Assembly (NCBI GenBank): GCA_948468465.1
Contig: CAOKJJ010000005.1
Span: 1 to 58,373 of the forward strand
Origin: an uncultured Eubacterium sp.
Lineage (GTDB): Bacteria; Bacillota_A; Clostridia; Lachnospirales; Lachnospiraceae
Direction: 5' to 3'
DNA length: 58,373 nucleotides
This document shows positions 45,471-54,205 of the stretch, in pieces. A program made the position numbers and the translations under genes. How positions within the stretch are numbered: position 1 is the stretch's first letter; each line of letters begins with the position of its first letter. The notes beneath the pieces are model-generated. The model had not been told where the DNA came from. It saw nothing but the letters and a program-made list of their open reading frames with translations, and did not search any database.

Positions 45471-47579
45471 ATGCAGAATATCAGAAAAATATTTTTCAGA
45501 GATGTAGCAGCACTTTTTAAAAATCCATTTGCACTTATTATTGCCGGAGGGTTATGTATCCTTCCGGCATTATATGCATGGTTTAACATTTATTCGAACT
45601 GGGATCCGTATGGGAATACCGGAAATATTAAAATAGCAGTTGCGTCCAAAGACAGAGGTTATACAGATGCGCAGGGCAGCAGTGTCAATGTGGCGGATAC
45701 AGTCATGGAGACATTAAAAGAAAATAAAAGCATCGCGTGGACATTTGTGGATACGCAGGAAGAAGCTGTAGAAGGGGTGCATGACGGCAGCTATTATGCG
45801 GCAGTCGTATTCGACGCGGATTTTACAGAATGTATGTATCATGGGTTTTTAGACGGACTTGAACGGCCAACGGTTACCTATTATGAGAATGAAAAAAAGA
45901 ATGCGGTTGCTACAAAAATTACAGATACTGCCGTATCCACATTGGAGACGAATATAAACGAGCAGTATATTTCATTAGTCGTCAGCCTTTTGTTTGATAA
46001 ACAAAGAGATGTTGTACAAAATATGGAAGCTGAGGAAATTACAGCAGGGATCGTATCCAAAATCGAACGGACGAAAGATACCGCAGAACGTTTTTCGGTT
46101 GTTGTGAAATCTTTGGTGCAGGCAAACGATAAGCTGACAGCATCTTTGGATGCGGCTAACAGTGATTTAAGTACGATTGGCAGCAACTTAGAACAGGTGC
46201 AGGCAGATGTTTCCCAAATACCGGATACAAAAGCGTTGGCTGATTTGCTGAATGTGGCCAATGCGCAGGCTGTTCAGTCCGTCACAGATGCGCTTGCACA
46301 GCTGCGGCTTGCACAGAAAACGCAGGTTCAGGAGCAGAAGAATGCTTATTATCAACGGTTAGGAACCAGTATTTCCAGTGCAAAAAGTTCCTTAGACCAG
46401 CTGATCAATTCCCTGCAGTCGCTGAATGCGGCTACGATAAATATCTCACAGGGAATGATTTTGTCGCAGCTGGAAAATCAGTCGCAGGCGCTGGAAACAA
46501 TACAGCAGCGGATCGCCACTCGCTCAAACACAGACGATGCGGGCGTATTAGATCAAATGAATCTGATGGAACAGCAGCTGGAGCAGCAGATTTTAAATGT
46601 GCAGCAGATTTTGCAGACGACGGTAAGCCAGTCTCTGGTGGCGCTTGGCAGCGAGCTGCAGAAAGTATCTTTAGAAATCTCACAGATCATTGGCCATATC
46701 AAGACAGATACGGATTTGCTCAGTACGATATTAAAAAGCAGTGTGACATCGGTGGATCTGGCAAACCAAAGTTTTTTGGGAATGGCGAAAGATCTGGACA
46801 ATATCAGCAGCAAACTGGAACAGATCACGAGTGTGATGGACGAGATCAGTGAAGCACAGCTGGCACAAAATTTTTTAGATTTTGTACAGGGGAATTCTAA
46901 GGAGTACGGCGCATTTTTTGCACAGCCCGTGTCTATTGAGACGCAGGCGGTATATCCGGTTGATAATTATGGATCAGGCGTGGCACCTTTTTATACGACG
47001 CTGGCATTGTGGGTAGGCGGTGTGGTACTTGTTTCGCTCATTAAAGTAAAAGCACATACAGACGGTATTACAAATCCCAAATCATATGAACTGTTTTTTG
47101 GCAGATATTTGCTGTTTTTGATACTCGGATTGATTCAGGCGTCGATTACCGTGTGGGGCAATTTTTATCTGCTGCATATCCAATGTCTGTATCCAAGACG
47201 GTTTCTGCTGGCTGCATGGATTACGAGCTTTACGTTTTCCCTGCTGATTTATGCCCTGACAATTTCGTTCGGGGATTTGGGAAAGGCTATGATTGTAGTA
47301 GTGATGGTCATTCAGATTGCGGGTTCCAGCGGTACGTATCCGATTGAGATATTACCGCAGTTTTATCAAAAGCTCTATATTTTCTTTCCGTTTCCTTATG
47401 CAATCCATGCGATGCGGGAAGCGATTGCAGGGATGTATGAGCATGATTATGCGCTGTACTTGCTCCAGCTGCTGCTGTTTGCAGCCGCGGCGCTGGCATT
47501 GGGCCTGGTAATCCGGCTTCCGTTCCGTAAATTTTACCATTTTATAGAACGGCGGATGGAAGATACGGAAATGATGTAG
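45471..47579 (+). CDS. YhgE/Pip-domain membrane protein (first copy)
   Basis: 702 residues. One N-terminal helix followed by the family motif GLCILPALYAWFNIYSNWDPYG, then a long extracellular coiled-coil region (~res 190-480, with many Gln-rich heptads), and five C-terminal helices of ABC-2 type ending FYQKLYIFFPFPYAIHAMREAI. Family members include Pip, the Lactococcus phage-infection receptor, and YueB, the SPP1 phage receptor linked to type VII secretion. It is probably part of an envelope transport apparatus and may be a phage receptor. First of a three-gene operon. Confidence 0.9.
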   Translation: MQNIRKIFFRDVAALFKNPFALIIAGGLCILPALYAWFNIYSNWDPYGNTGNIKIAVASKDRGYTDAQGSSVNVADTVMETLKENKSIAWTFVDTQEEAVEGVHDGSYYAAVVFDADFTECMYHGFLDGLERPTVTYYENEKKNAVATKITDTAVSTLETNINEQYISLVVSLLFDKQRDVVQNMEAEEITAGIVSKIERTKDTAERFSVVVKSLVQANDKLTASLDAANSDLSTIGSNLEQVQADVSQIPDTKALADLLNVANAQAVQSVTDALAQLRLAQKTQVQEQKNAYYQRLGTSISSAKSSLDQLINSLQSLNAATINISQGMILSQLENQSQALETIQQRIATRSNTDDAGVLDQMNLMEQQLEQQILNVQQILQTTVSQSLVALGSELQKVSLEISQIIGHIKTDTDLLSTILKSSVTSVDLANQSFLGMAKDLDNISSKLEQITSVMDEISEAQLAQNFLDFVQGNSKEYGAFFAQPVSIETQAVYPVDNYGSGVAPFYTTLALWVGGVVLVSLIKVKAHTDGITNPKSYELFFGRYLLFLILGLIQASITVWGNFYLLHIQCLYPRRFLLAAWITSFTFSLLIYALTISFGDLGKAMIVVVMVIQIAGSSGTYPIEILPQFYQKLYIFFPFPYAIHAMREAIAGMYEHDYALYLLQLLLFAAAALALGLVIRLPFRKFYHFIERRMEDTEMM

Positions 47580-47593
47580 GGAGGTGTGTTTGC

Positions 47594-48019
47594 TTGGAAA
47601 AGGAACAGTATGAGAGGATGTTTCAGCAGCTTGTAAAAGAAGAAGAACAGCTCCATATGGAAAATCAGAAGCGGATCAGGGCAGGCATCCAGTGTCTGAT
47701 ATGGATACCAATGATCTTTTTCGTACTGTTGTTTTTGACAGATAGTGAAAAAGTTATATTTCTTGTATTATGGGTGGTATCCTTATTTGTAATAGCAAGT
47801 TATTTAATTTATATTGAATATATTGATTTTCAGGCGCAGGAACGGCTGCACAAATATATGGCACAGGAACACATTTCCCATGAGGGACTGATTGGCGCGG
47901 ATATTGAAGCATTTGAAGAGACAGTGGCGGAATTGCTGCGGCAGATTGACGAAAAGAAAATGCAGAATCGTCAAAAAATGATTCAAATGCTGGAACAGCA
48001 AAAAGAAAAATTTTTGTAA
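47594..48019 (+). CDS. Small membrane protein between two YhgE/Pip genes
   Basis: 141 residues from a TTG at 47594 with GGGAGGTG just upstream. Two adjacent helices (IWIPMIFFVLLFL and VIFLVLWVVSLFVIASYLIYI) are flanked by charged, coiled-coil tails (N-terminal EKEQYERMFQQLVKEEEQ; C-terminal VAELLRQIDEKKMQNRQKMIQ). I recognise no family. It is 14 bases after the first Pip gene and 34 before the second, so it probably works with both. Confidence 0.75.
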   Translation: MEKEQYERMFQQLVKEEEQLHMENQKRIRAGIQCLIWIPMIFFVLLFLTDSEKVIFLVLWVVSLFVIASYLIYIEYIDFQAQERLHKYMAQEHISHEGLIGADIEAFEETVAELLRQIDEKKMQNRQKMIQMLEQQKEKFL

Positions 48020-48053
48020 TGAAACAGGCAGTTCATGAAAGAGGGACAGTTCA

Positions 48054-49703
48054 ATGGGAAATATCATTAAAATCATGTTGAGGGATTTAAAGAGCATCAG
48101 CACGAATGTAGTAGCGCTTGTCATTATCATGGGATTGTGCGTTATTCCGTCTTTGTATGCATGGTTTAATATTCATTCTAACTGGGATCCATATAGTGAG
48201 GATGCTACATCAAATTTGAAAATTGCAGTATTTTCCAAAGATGAAGGTGTCGAGATCAGAAATCTTTCTCTGGCGGTCGGAGATTCGGTTGTCAGCGCGC
48301 TGCATGACAATCATACGATAGGATGGGTATTTCCTGAGGATGAACGGACGGCAGTCAATGGCGTATACAGTGGGGAGTATTATGCTGCGCTTATTATCCC
48401 GCAGGATTTTACAAAAAGCATTGCGCAGATTACCGAGGGAAATCTGACCGGAGGAAAAATCTTATATTATGAAAATGATAAGAAAAATGCAATCGCGACT
48501 AAAATAACTGGAAAAGCTAAGACAGCAGTTGAGACACAGGTAAATACTACGGTGTTTGCAACGATAACCGAACTGGCTGCAAGACTTGGCAGTGTTTTGG
48601 AAAATACAGATAATCAGGCCGCTGTCCATCAAATGGCAGTGCGTATAGAAAACTTAAAACAGGATATTAAAAGTCTTCAACAAATGCTTGGATCAGCAAA
48701 AAAGATGACGGATGCTGCCATGCAGACAATGAAGGGAATTACTCAGCTAAACGATAAAATTATACTGGATTTGCGCAATGATCTGAGTCTGATTGCAACT
48801 GCATCGGCAGCGTTTAGCACCTCGGGCATTGAAACGGCAAATGTGCGCCTGCAGGATTATATGCTGCTGATGAAAGATGGAAAAGCAGATTTGAATGAAA
48901 TGCGCAGAGTACTGAAACGATTGTACGCGTATGTAGATGAACTGGAAACAGAATTGCTGGGAGTCAGAGACAGCGAATTGCTGCAGCAAATAATAGACGT
49001 CCTGGAAAACGAGCCGGAAAAAATCGGAACCTTTTTTTCGACACCGGTGAATCTGCAGAAAGAACGGGTGTTTCCGATTAAAAATTATGGATCGCAGATG
49101 GCGCCGTTTTATACCGTGCTTTCTATCTGGGTAGGCGCTTTAATACTGGTGGCGATTATCCATACAAAAGTACATCCTGTAAAAGGAACGAAGAATGTCA
49201 GACATTATCAGGAATATTTTGGAAGATATGCAGTATTTTTTATTGTTGGCCAGATACAGACACTTATTTGTGTGCTCGGAGACGTTTTTTTCCTGAATAT
49301 CCAATGCAGGCATCTGTTTTTGTTCTGGTGCTCGGCAGCGCTTGCGAGTTTTGTATTTACACTGCTGATCTATTCGCTGACTTATGCGTTTGGCAATGTA
49401 GGAGAAGCGCTGGCAGTTGTAATTATGGTTATCCAGGTAGCGGGCGCGGGAGGGACATTCCCAAAAGAAGTACTGCCGGATATTTATCAGCAGATTTACG
49501 CGTATCTGCCATTTCCATATGCGATGGATGCGTTAAAAGAGGCGGTTGGCGGTATCTATGAAAATGCGCACCTGGAAAGCCTTGGAAAGCTGGCGGCGTT
49601 TTTGCTTGTATCACTGATCATTGGATTGGTGTTCAGCATCCCGTTCCGTAAGCTGAATGAAAAGATTGAAGCAAGCAAGGAGCGGTCAAAATTAATGGTA
49701 TAA
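48054..49703 (+). CDS. YhgE/Pip-domain membrane protein (second copy)
   Basis: 549 residues, a paralogue of the first copy: GLCVIPSLYAWFNIHSNWDPYS at the N-terminus and PDIYQQIYAYLPFPYAMDALKEAVGG near the C-terminus. The central coiled-coil region is about 150 residues shorter. Six membrane helices as in the first copy. The unequal pair may form a heteromeric complex. GAGGGAC precedes the ATG. Confidence 0.9.
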   Translation: MGNIIKIMLRDLKSISTNVVALVIIMGLCVIPSLYAWFNIHSNWDPYSEDATSNLKIAVFSKDEGVEIRNLSLAVGDSVVSALHDNHTIGWVFPEDERTAVNGVYSGEYYAALIIPQDFTKSIAQITEGNLTGGKILYYENDKKNAIATKITGKAKTAVETQVNTTVFATITELAARLGSVLENTDNQAAVHQMAVRIENLKQDIKSLQQMLGSAKKMTDAAMQTMKGITQLNDKIILDLRNDLSLIATASAAFSTSGIETANVRLQDYMLLMKDGKADLNEMRRVLKRLYAYVDELETELLGVRDSELLQQIIDVLENEPEKIGTFFSTPVNLQKERVFPIKNYGSQMAPFYTVLSIWVGALILVAIIHTKVHPVKGTKNVRHYQEYFGRYAVFFIVGQIQTLICVLGDVFFLNIQCRHLFLFWCSAALASFVFTLLIYSLTYAFGNVGEALAVVIMVIQVAGAGGTFPKEVLPDIYQQIYAYLPFPYAMDALKEAVGGIYENAHLESLGKLAAFLLVSLIIGLVFSIPFRKLNEKIEASKERSKLMV

Positions 49704-49721
49704 AATAAAAGAAAAAAGATA

Positions 49722-49750
49722 TTGACTTTTAACAGTCTGTGATGTTAAAT
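49722..49750 (+). promoter_or_regulatory. Promoter of trpS
   Basis: TTGACT (49722-49727), a 17-base spacer, then TTAAAT (49745-49750). The leader to the ATG is about 140 bases, nearly all A and G; no T-box elements are visible. Confidence 0.6.
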
Positions 49751-49895
49751 TAAAAAATAATTAAAAAAGCGTCAGAACATAAAAACAGGAAGTAAGAAAA
49801 CAAAAAGGGGAAAAATAAAACAGGAAACAAAAAAGAAAACAAAAAACTAAGAAAAAATAAAACAAGAAATAAGAAAGAAAATGGAGAATATAAGC

Positions 49896-50987
49896 ATGGC
49901 ACAAAATAAAATTATATTAACAGGTGACCGCCCGACAGGGAAGCTGCACGTTGGACATTATGCAGGATCTTTAAAACGGCGCGTGGAACTGCAGAATTCA
50001 GGAGAATTTGAAAAAATATTCATTATGATTGCAGATGCGCAGGCGCTGACAGACAATGCGGATCATCCATCCAAAATACGTGAAAATATCATGGAGGTAG
50101 CGCTGGATTATCTGTCGGTCGGCATTGATCCTGCAAAATCTACGATTTTTATTCAGTCGCATGTAACGGAATTGACAGAGCTTTCGTTTTATTATATGAA
50201 TCTTGTGACCGTATCAAGGCTGCAGCGGAATCCAACGGTGAAAGCAGAGATTCAGATGCGTAATTTTGAAACAAGCATACCAGTAGGATTTTTTACGTAT
50301 CCGATCAGCCAGGCTGCAGATATTACCGCGTTTAAAGCGACAACCGTTCCGGTAGGGGAAGACCAGGCGCCTATGCTGGAACAGACAAGGGAAATTGTAC
50401 ACAAATTTAACTCCGTATATGGAGAAACGCTGGTAGAGCCGCAAATATTGCTGCCGGATAATGAAGCATGCCTGCGTCTTCCTGGAACGGACGGCAAGGC
50501 AAAAATGAGCAAATCGCTTGGCAACTGCATTTATTTGTCGGAATCAGAGGAAGATGTCAGAAAAAAAGTTATGTCCATGTTTACAGATCCGGATCATATT
50601 CGTGTGCAGGACCCTGGAAAACTGGAAGGCAATACGGTCTTTACGTATCTGGATGCGTTCAGCAACGAAGGGCATTTTGCGGAATATCTGCCGGAGTATG
50701 CGAATCTGGATGAACTGAAAGAGCATTATAAGCGCGGCGGACTGGGTGATGTCAAAGTGAAAAAGTTCTTAAACAGTGTGATGCAGGAGGAACTGTCTCC
50801 GATTCGTGCACGCAGGGCCGAGTATGAAAAAAATATAGATCAGGTATATGAGATTTTGCGAAGCGGAAGTGAAACAGCAAAAGAAACAGCGGCAAAAACC
50901 CTGGAAGAGGTGAAGCATGCAATGAAAATAGATTATTTTATGGAATCGGTATTTTTGGCGGAACAAAAAGAAAAATTTGAAAAATAG
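49896..50987 (+). CDS. trpS: Tryptophan-tRNA ligase
   Basis: 363 residues from ATG 49896 (GGAG 9 bases upstream; the ATG at 49881 would add five residues). The HIGH-type motif is in PTGKLHVGHYAGSL, the KMSKS loop is KAKMSKSLGNCIYLS, and VPVGEDQAPMLEQTREI is the usual tRNA/ATP-site segment. Charges tRNA-Trp. Monocistronic, with a promoter in front and a long hairpin behind. Confidence 0.95.
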   Translation: MAQNKIILTGDRPTGKLHVGHYAGSLKRRVELQNSGEFEKIFIMIADAQALTDNADHPSKIRENIMEVALDYLSVGIDPAKSTIFIQSHVTELTELSFYYMNLVTVSRLQRNPTVKAEIQMRNFETSIPVGFFTYPISQAADITAFKATTVPVGEDQAPMLEQTREIVHKFNSVYGETLVEPQILLPDNEACLRLPGTDGKAKMSKSLGNCIYLSESEEDVRKKVMSMFTDPDHIRVQDPGKLEGNTVFTYLDAFSNEGHFAEYLPEYANLDELKEHYKRGGLGDVKVKKFLNSVMQEELSPIRARRAEYEKNIDQVYEILRSGSETAKETAAKTLEEVKHAMKIDYFMESVFLAEQKEKFEK

Positions 50988-51007
50988 AATGTAAATATAA
51001 AATCCAA

Positions 51008-51060
51008 CCCCTTGGGCGTGTTTGAAAAATGCTTTTTCAGGCACGCGCAAGGGGCGCTTT
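51008..51060 (+). terminator. Long hairpin terminator after trpS, related to the palindrome at the right edge
   Basis: CCCCTTG (51008-51014) pairs with CAAGGGG (51048-51054). Inside it GCGTG pairs with CACGC and TGAAAAA with TTTTTCA. CGCTTTTTA follows. The inner arm GCGTGTTTGAAAAATGCTTT matches the right arm of the palindrome near 57,951-58,108. Confidence 0.85.
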
Positions 51061-51099
51061 TTACCTTTATAGTTTGACTGTATTCAAATTCATGTGCGT

Positions 51100-52014
51100 T
51101 TAGGCTATGGAATAAGCCCATAAATTTTTAATCTGTCCGTGCAGTGTTTCAAAATCCCAATGCTGGCTGCTTCTTGAGATGCAGTTTGGATCGTTTACAA
51201 GAAAGCCGTCCTCATCATAGCCATATATCATAATAAAGTGCCCTTGTGTTGTAAAATCACCTGGGCGCATCGAGCAAATGATTGGGTGATTGGCGTCGAG
51301 CGAGGATTTCATTACGGATTCATCTAAGGATAGTTCTCTGGCATACAGGCCAAGGGAAGACGCGCCAGTGGTCATCAGTGACCAGGAAGTACCGCTTCCT
51401 TCCACGTAATATCCGTTTTCTTCACTAAAATGCGCAATATCAGCAGGTGTTTTGTCCGTTTTACCAAAAGACGCGAGCACCATGGAAAGGCAGGTCGGGC
51501 CGCAGCCGGACAGACCGATGACGCTGCCGCCATAAGAAACATAGCCCCAGCGCTTGTCCCACTGCAGAAACAGTGGAAACGGCTGCTGCAGTTCTTTTTC
51601 AGTGAAGCCTTCCTGTGCATCATACTGCGGCAGGTCAACATCTAAATAACCTGCAATAAATTCTCCCATTTCCGGATTATTTAAGTATGCAGATAATAAA
51701 AGCTCTGAATATTGATTACGATTTTCATATATTTTAGCCGCCAGTTTGCCTGTTTTGGAATAATCTTTCAGATCGTCTGTAATCTGAGAAGAGTGGCGTT
51801 CCACAGGCTTCTTTACGGTTACTGTGGAAGCCGCCTGCACACGGCTGTTTTCCGGATTGGTGATGCTGTCAGCAACAAGCAGGTAGTTGTTTGCGGCCCG
51901 CAGTGCAGCGACGATTACGGTCATGAGTGCGGCCATACATACGGCGCGGCGTATGGCACGGTGTCTTTTTCGGCGTTGCCTCCTTTTTCTGGCAATAGCT
52001 TCTGATCTTGTCAT
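51100..52014 (-). CDS. Membrane-anchored C39-like cysteine peptidase
   Basis: 304 residues. A very basic N-terminus (ARKRRQRRKRHRAIRR) precedes one membrane helix (VCMAALMTVIVAAL), so the catalytic part is outside. The peptidase C39-like core shows the Cys in SGCGPTCLSMVL (~res 170), the His in QGHFIMIYGYDEDGF (~res 260) and the Asp/Asn in LVNDPN. Such proteins cleave small peptides or envelope proteins; the target is unknown. GAGGAGGAC precedes the ATG. Convergent with trpS. Confidence 0.88.
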   Translation of the reverse strand: MTRSEAIARKRRQRRKRHRAIRRAVCMAALMTVIVAALRAANNYLLVADSITNPENSRVQAASTVTVKKPVERHSSQITDDLKDYSKTGKLAAKIYENRNQYSELLLSAYLNNPEMGEFIAGYLDVDLPQYDAQEGFTEKELQQPFPLFLQWDKRWGYVSYGGSVIGLSGCGPTCLSMVLASFGKTDKTPADIAHFSEENGYYVEGSGTSWSLMTTGASSLGLYARELSLDESVMKSSLDANHPIICSMRPGDFTTQGHFIMIYGYDEDGFLVNDPNCISRSSQHWDFETLHGQIKNLWAYSIA

Positions 52015-52085
52015 ATTGTCCTCCTCAATTGCTTGCTATATAGTCGACAAAATATATTATAAGATTTGCATCAATCAAAATGGCA

Positions 52086-53051
52086 TCATGCGTTAATTTT
52101 TTGTATCACTTCCTGCAGGATATTTGCAGACTGTGTTAATTGTTGCTGTTCCGTTTCGTTTAACGTAATAGGCATTTGTCCCTCTGCTCCGCCTGCACCA
52201 AGAATGGTTGGCATGCTTAATACGATATCTTTTAGTCCATAGATGCCGTCTAACATGACAGATACTGGCAAAATGGACTTTTCATCTCTTACAATGGCTT
52301 CGCATATTCTGCGCACAGCCATGGAAATTCCATAATAAGTGGCCTTTTTCTTTTCGATAATTTCATAAGCGCTGTTTTTTACTGTCTGTGCAATTTCACG
52401 CATTGCGGACTCATGGTGGAAATAGCCGCGCATTTCGCAAACATCGTTCAGTGGTACACCAGATACGTTTGCGCTGCTGAATGCTGCAATTTCGCTGTCG
52501 CCATGTTCACCAATAATAAAAGCATGGATGCTCCTGCTGTCTACGCCCAGATGTTCGGCCAGTTCACTTTTGAGACGTCCGGTATCTAGCACAGTACCGG
52601 AACCGATCACACGGTTTTTGGGAAGACCGGAAATCTTCAACGCTTCGTAGGTAAGGATGTCGACGGGATTGGACACGATGAGAAGAATACCTTCGCAGCC
52701 GTATTTCATGATTTCCTGGATAATCGAACGCATGATTTTTGTATTTTTGCTGACAAGATCCAGTCTGGTTTCCTCCGGTTTTTGATTAGCGCCGGCAGTA
52801 ATAACAATGACGGCGGCATCTGTAATATCCTGATACGTTCCTGCGTAGATTTTCATCGGTCTTGCAAACGGGGTTCCGTGGCTGATATCAAGCGCTTCCC
52901 CTTCTGCGCGGTCCATATCGGCATCAATTAAGATCATTTCAGAAAAAAGACCGCTTTGCATAAGCGCAAAAGCAGTAGAAGAACCAACGAAACCGCAGCC
53001 GATCACAGCCACTTTCCGCAGGTTGGTTTTTACACATTCTTTGTTAGACAT
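52086..53051 (-). CDS. ldh: L-lactate dehydrogenase
   Basis: 321 residues. Rossmann start VAVIGCGFVGSSTAFALMQSG, substrate-discriminating loop ITAGANQKPEETRLDLV (Gln at the lactate position and the catalytic Arg region), NPVDILTYEALK, and catalytic His in AFIIGEHGDSE. The Gln favours lactate over malate dehydrogenase. Reduces pyruvate to L-lactate in fermentation. Single gene, divergent from corA. Confidence 0.93.
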   Translation of the reverse strand: MSNKECVKTNLRKVAVIGCGFVGSSTAFALMQSGLFSEMILIDADMDRAEGEALDISHGTPFARPMKIYAGTYQDITDAAVIVITAGANQKPEETRLDLVSKNTKIMRSIIQEIMKYGCEGILLIVSNPVDILTYEALKISGLPKNRVIGSGTVLDTGRLKSELAEHLGVDSRSIHAFIIGEHGDSEIAAFSSANVSGVPLNDVCEMRGYFHHESAMREIAQTVKNSAYEIIEKKKATYYGISMAVRRICEAIVRDEKSILPVSVMLDGIYGLKDIVLSMPTILGAGGAEGQMPITLNETEQQQLTQSANILQEVIQKINA

Positions 53052-53218
53052 ATTATGAATACCTTTCTAAAATTTTTATTTTATTGTTTTCGGTTTTAAA
53101 CGTATCTATACGCTTTTGCTGTAAATTTTTAGAAATCAGGAACGGAATGGTATTGTGAAATTATGGGAATCTTATATACAAACTGAATTTAATAAAATAA
53201 TTATAGGAGTATTTATTT

Positions 53219-54049
53219 ATGCAGAAAGTACTTAAATTAGATGAAGCAGAAGAATATGCCGAGTATATGGAATCCAAAGTGGTCCGTAATATCCTGGAGG
53301 ACAGAACAGAGACATTTGAATGCTATAAAAATTATACTTTGTTTGTATTTCCCTTGTATGATATACATCAGGCTGGTATGGCTGCAAATCAAATCATTGT
53401 TTATCTGGATCATGAAGATCTGCTTCTGCTTTGTGAAGGAAAGCGTGGATTTGAGATTGTAGAAACGTTGTTTCAAAAAGAAGCGACAAATGAGTGTGCA
53501 CTCTGGAATTTCTTTAAAAATTTGCTGAAAAATGATATGGATAACCTGGAAGATCTGGAGTGTGAGGTTGCTGACGCGGAAATGGCTGCGATGGTTCGGT
53601 TTCAAAATAATTATATTCGCAAGATTATTGCTTATCGTAAGGAGCTGCTCAGGCTAAAACGTTATTATGAACAACTGGATACGATTATAGACAGTTTATT
53701 GCTGAATGAAAATAAGCTGCTTTCAGAAGAGGGATTGATGCATTTTACAATATTGGCGAACCGTACGACACGATATTTGCAGAACGTACTGAATCTGCGT
53801 GACTATGTAACACAGATGAGGGAAGCTTATCAGGCTCAGATAGATATTGAACAAAATAATCTGATGCGGCTGTTTACCGTGATTACGACCGTATTTCAGC
53901 CGTTGACGCTTATGGCGGGATGGTATGGAATGAATTTTACGTATATGCCTGAACTGCATTGGAAGTATGCGTATCCGGTATTTATAGGTGTCAGTATTTT
54001 TGTATGCCTGGCATTGCTGGCTGTGTTTAAGAAAAAGAGATGGTTTTAA
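53219..54049 (+). CDS. CorA-family divalent cation transporter
   Basis: 276 residues. An N-terminal soluble part rich in helices, a long coiled stalk (~res 110-215), then two helices; the GMN selectivity motif is in GWYGMNFTYMPELHW between them. CorA pentamers import Mg2+ (or export Zn2+). The protein is shorter than most (about 310-320) and its N-terminal domain is divergent. TAGGAG precedes the ATG. Divergent from ldh. Confidence 0.9.
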   Translation: MQKVLKLDEAEEYAEYMESKVVRNILEDRTETFECYKNYTLFVFPLYDIHQAGMAANQIIVYLDHEDLLLLCEGKRGFEIVETLFQKEATNECALWNFFKNLLKNDMDNLEDLECEVADAEMAAMVRFQNNYIRKIIAYRKELLRLKRYYEQLDTIIDSLLLNENKLLSEEGLMHFTILANRTTRYLQNVLNLRDYVTQMREAYQAQIDIEQNNLMRLFTVITTVFQPLTLMAGWYGMNFTYMPELHWKYAYPVFIGVSIFVCLALLAVFKKKRWF

Positions 54050-54205
54050 TAATCGTAACAGTTCAGATAACCCTTGAACTGTTATTAAGAATCATCCGGA
54101 ATTGTGGAATCATTAAAAAATGACTGGGAATTATGCTGCTGACGTGGTAGAATAATAGGTATATGATATCTGAAACCTTAGCATATTCGAACGGAGAAAA
54201 TGAAA

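Noticed and set aside
49751..49895. T-box leader before trpS
   Set aside because: The leader is nearly all A/G with no GGTGG T-box sequence, specifier loop or terminator/antiterminator stems.
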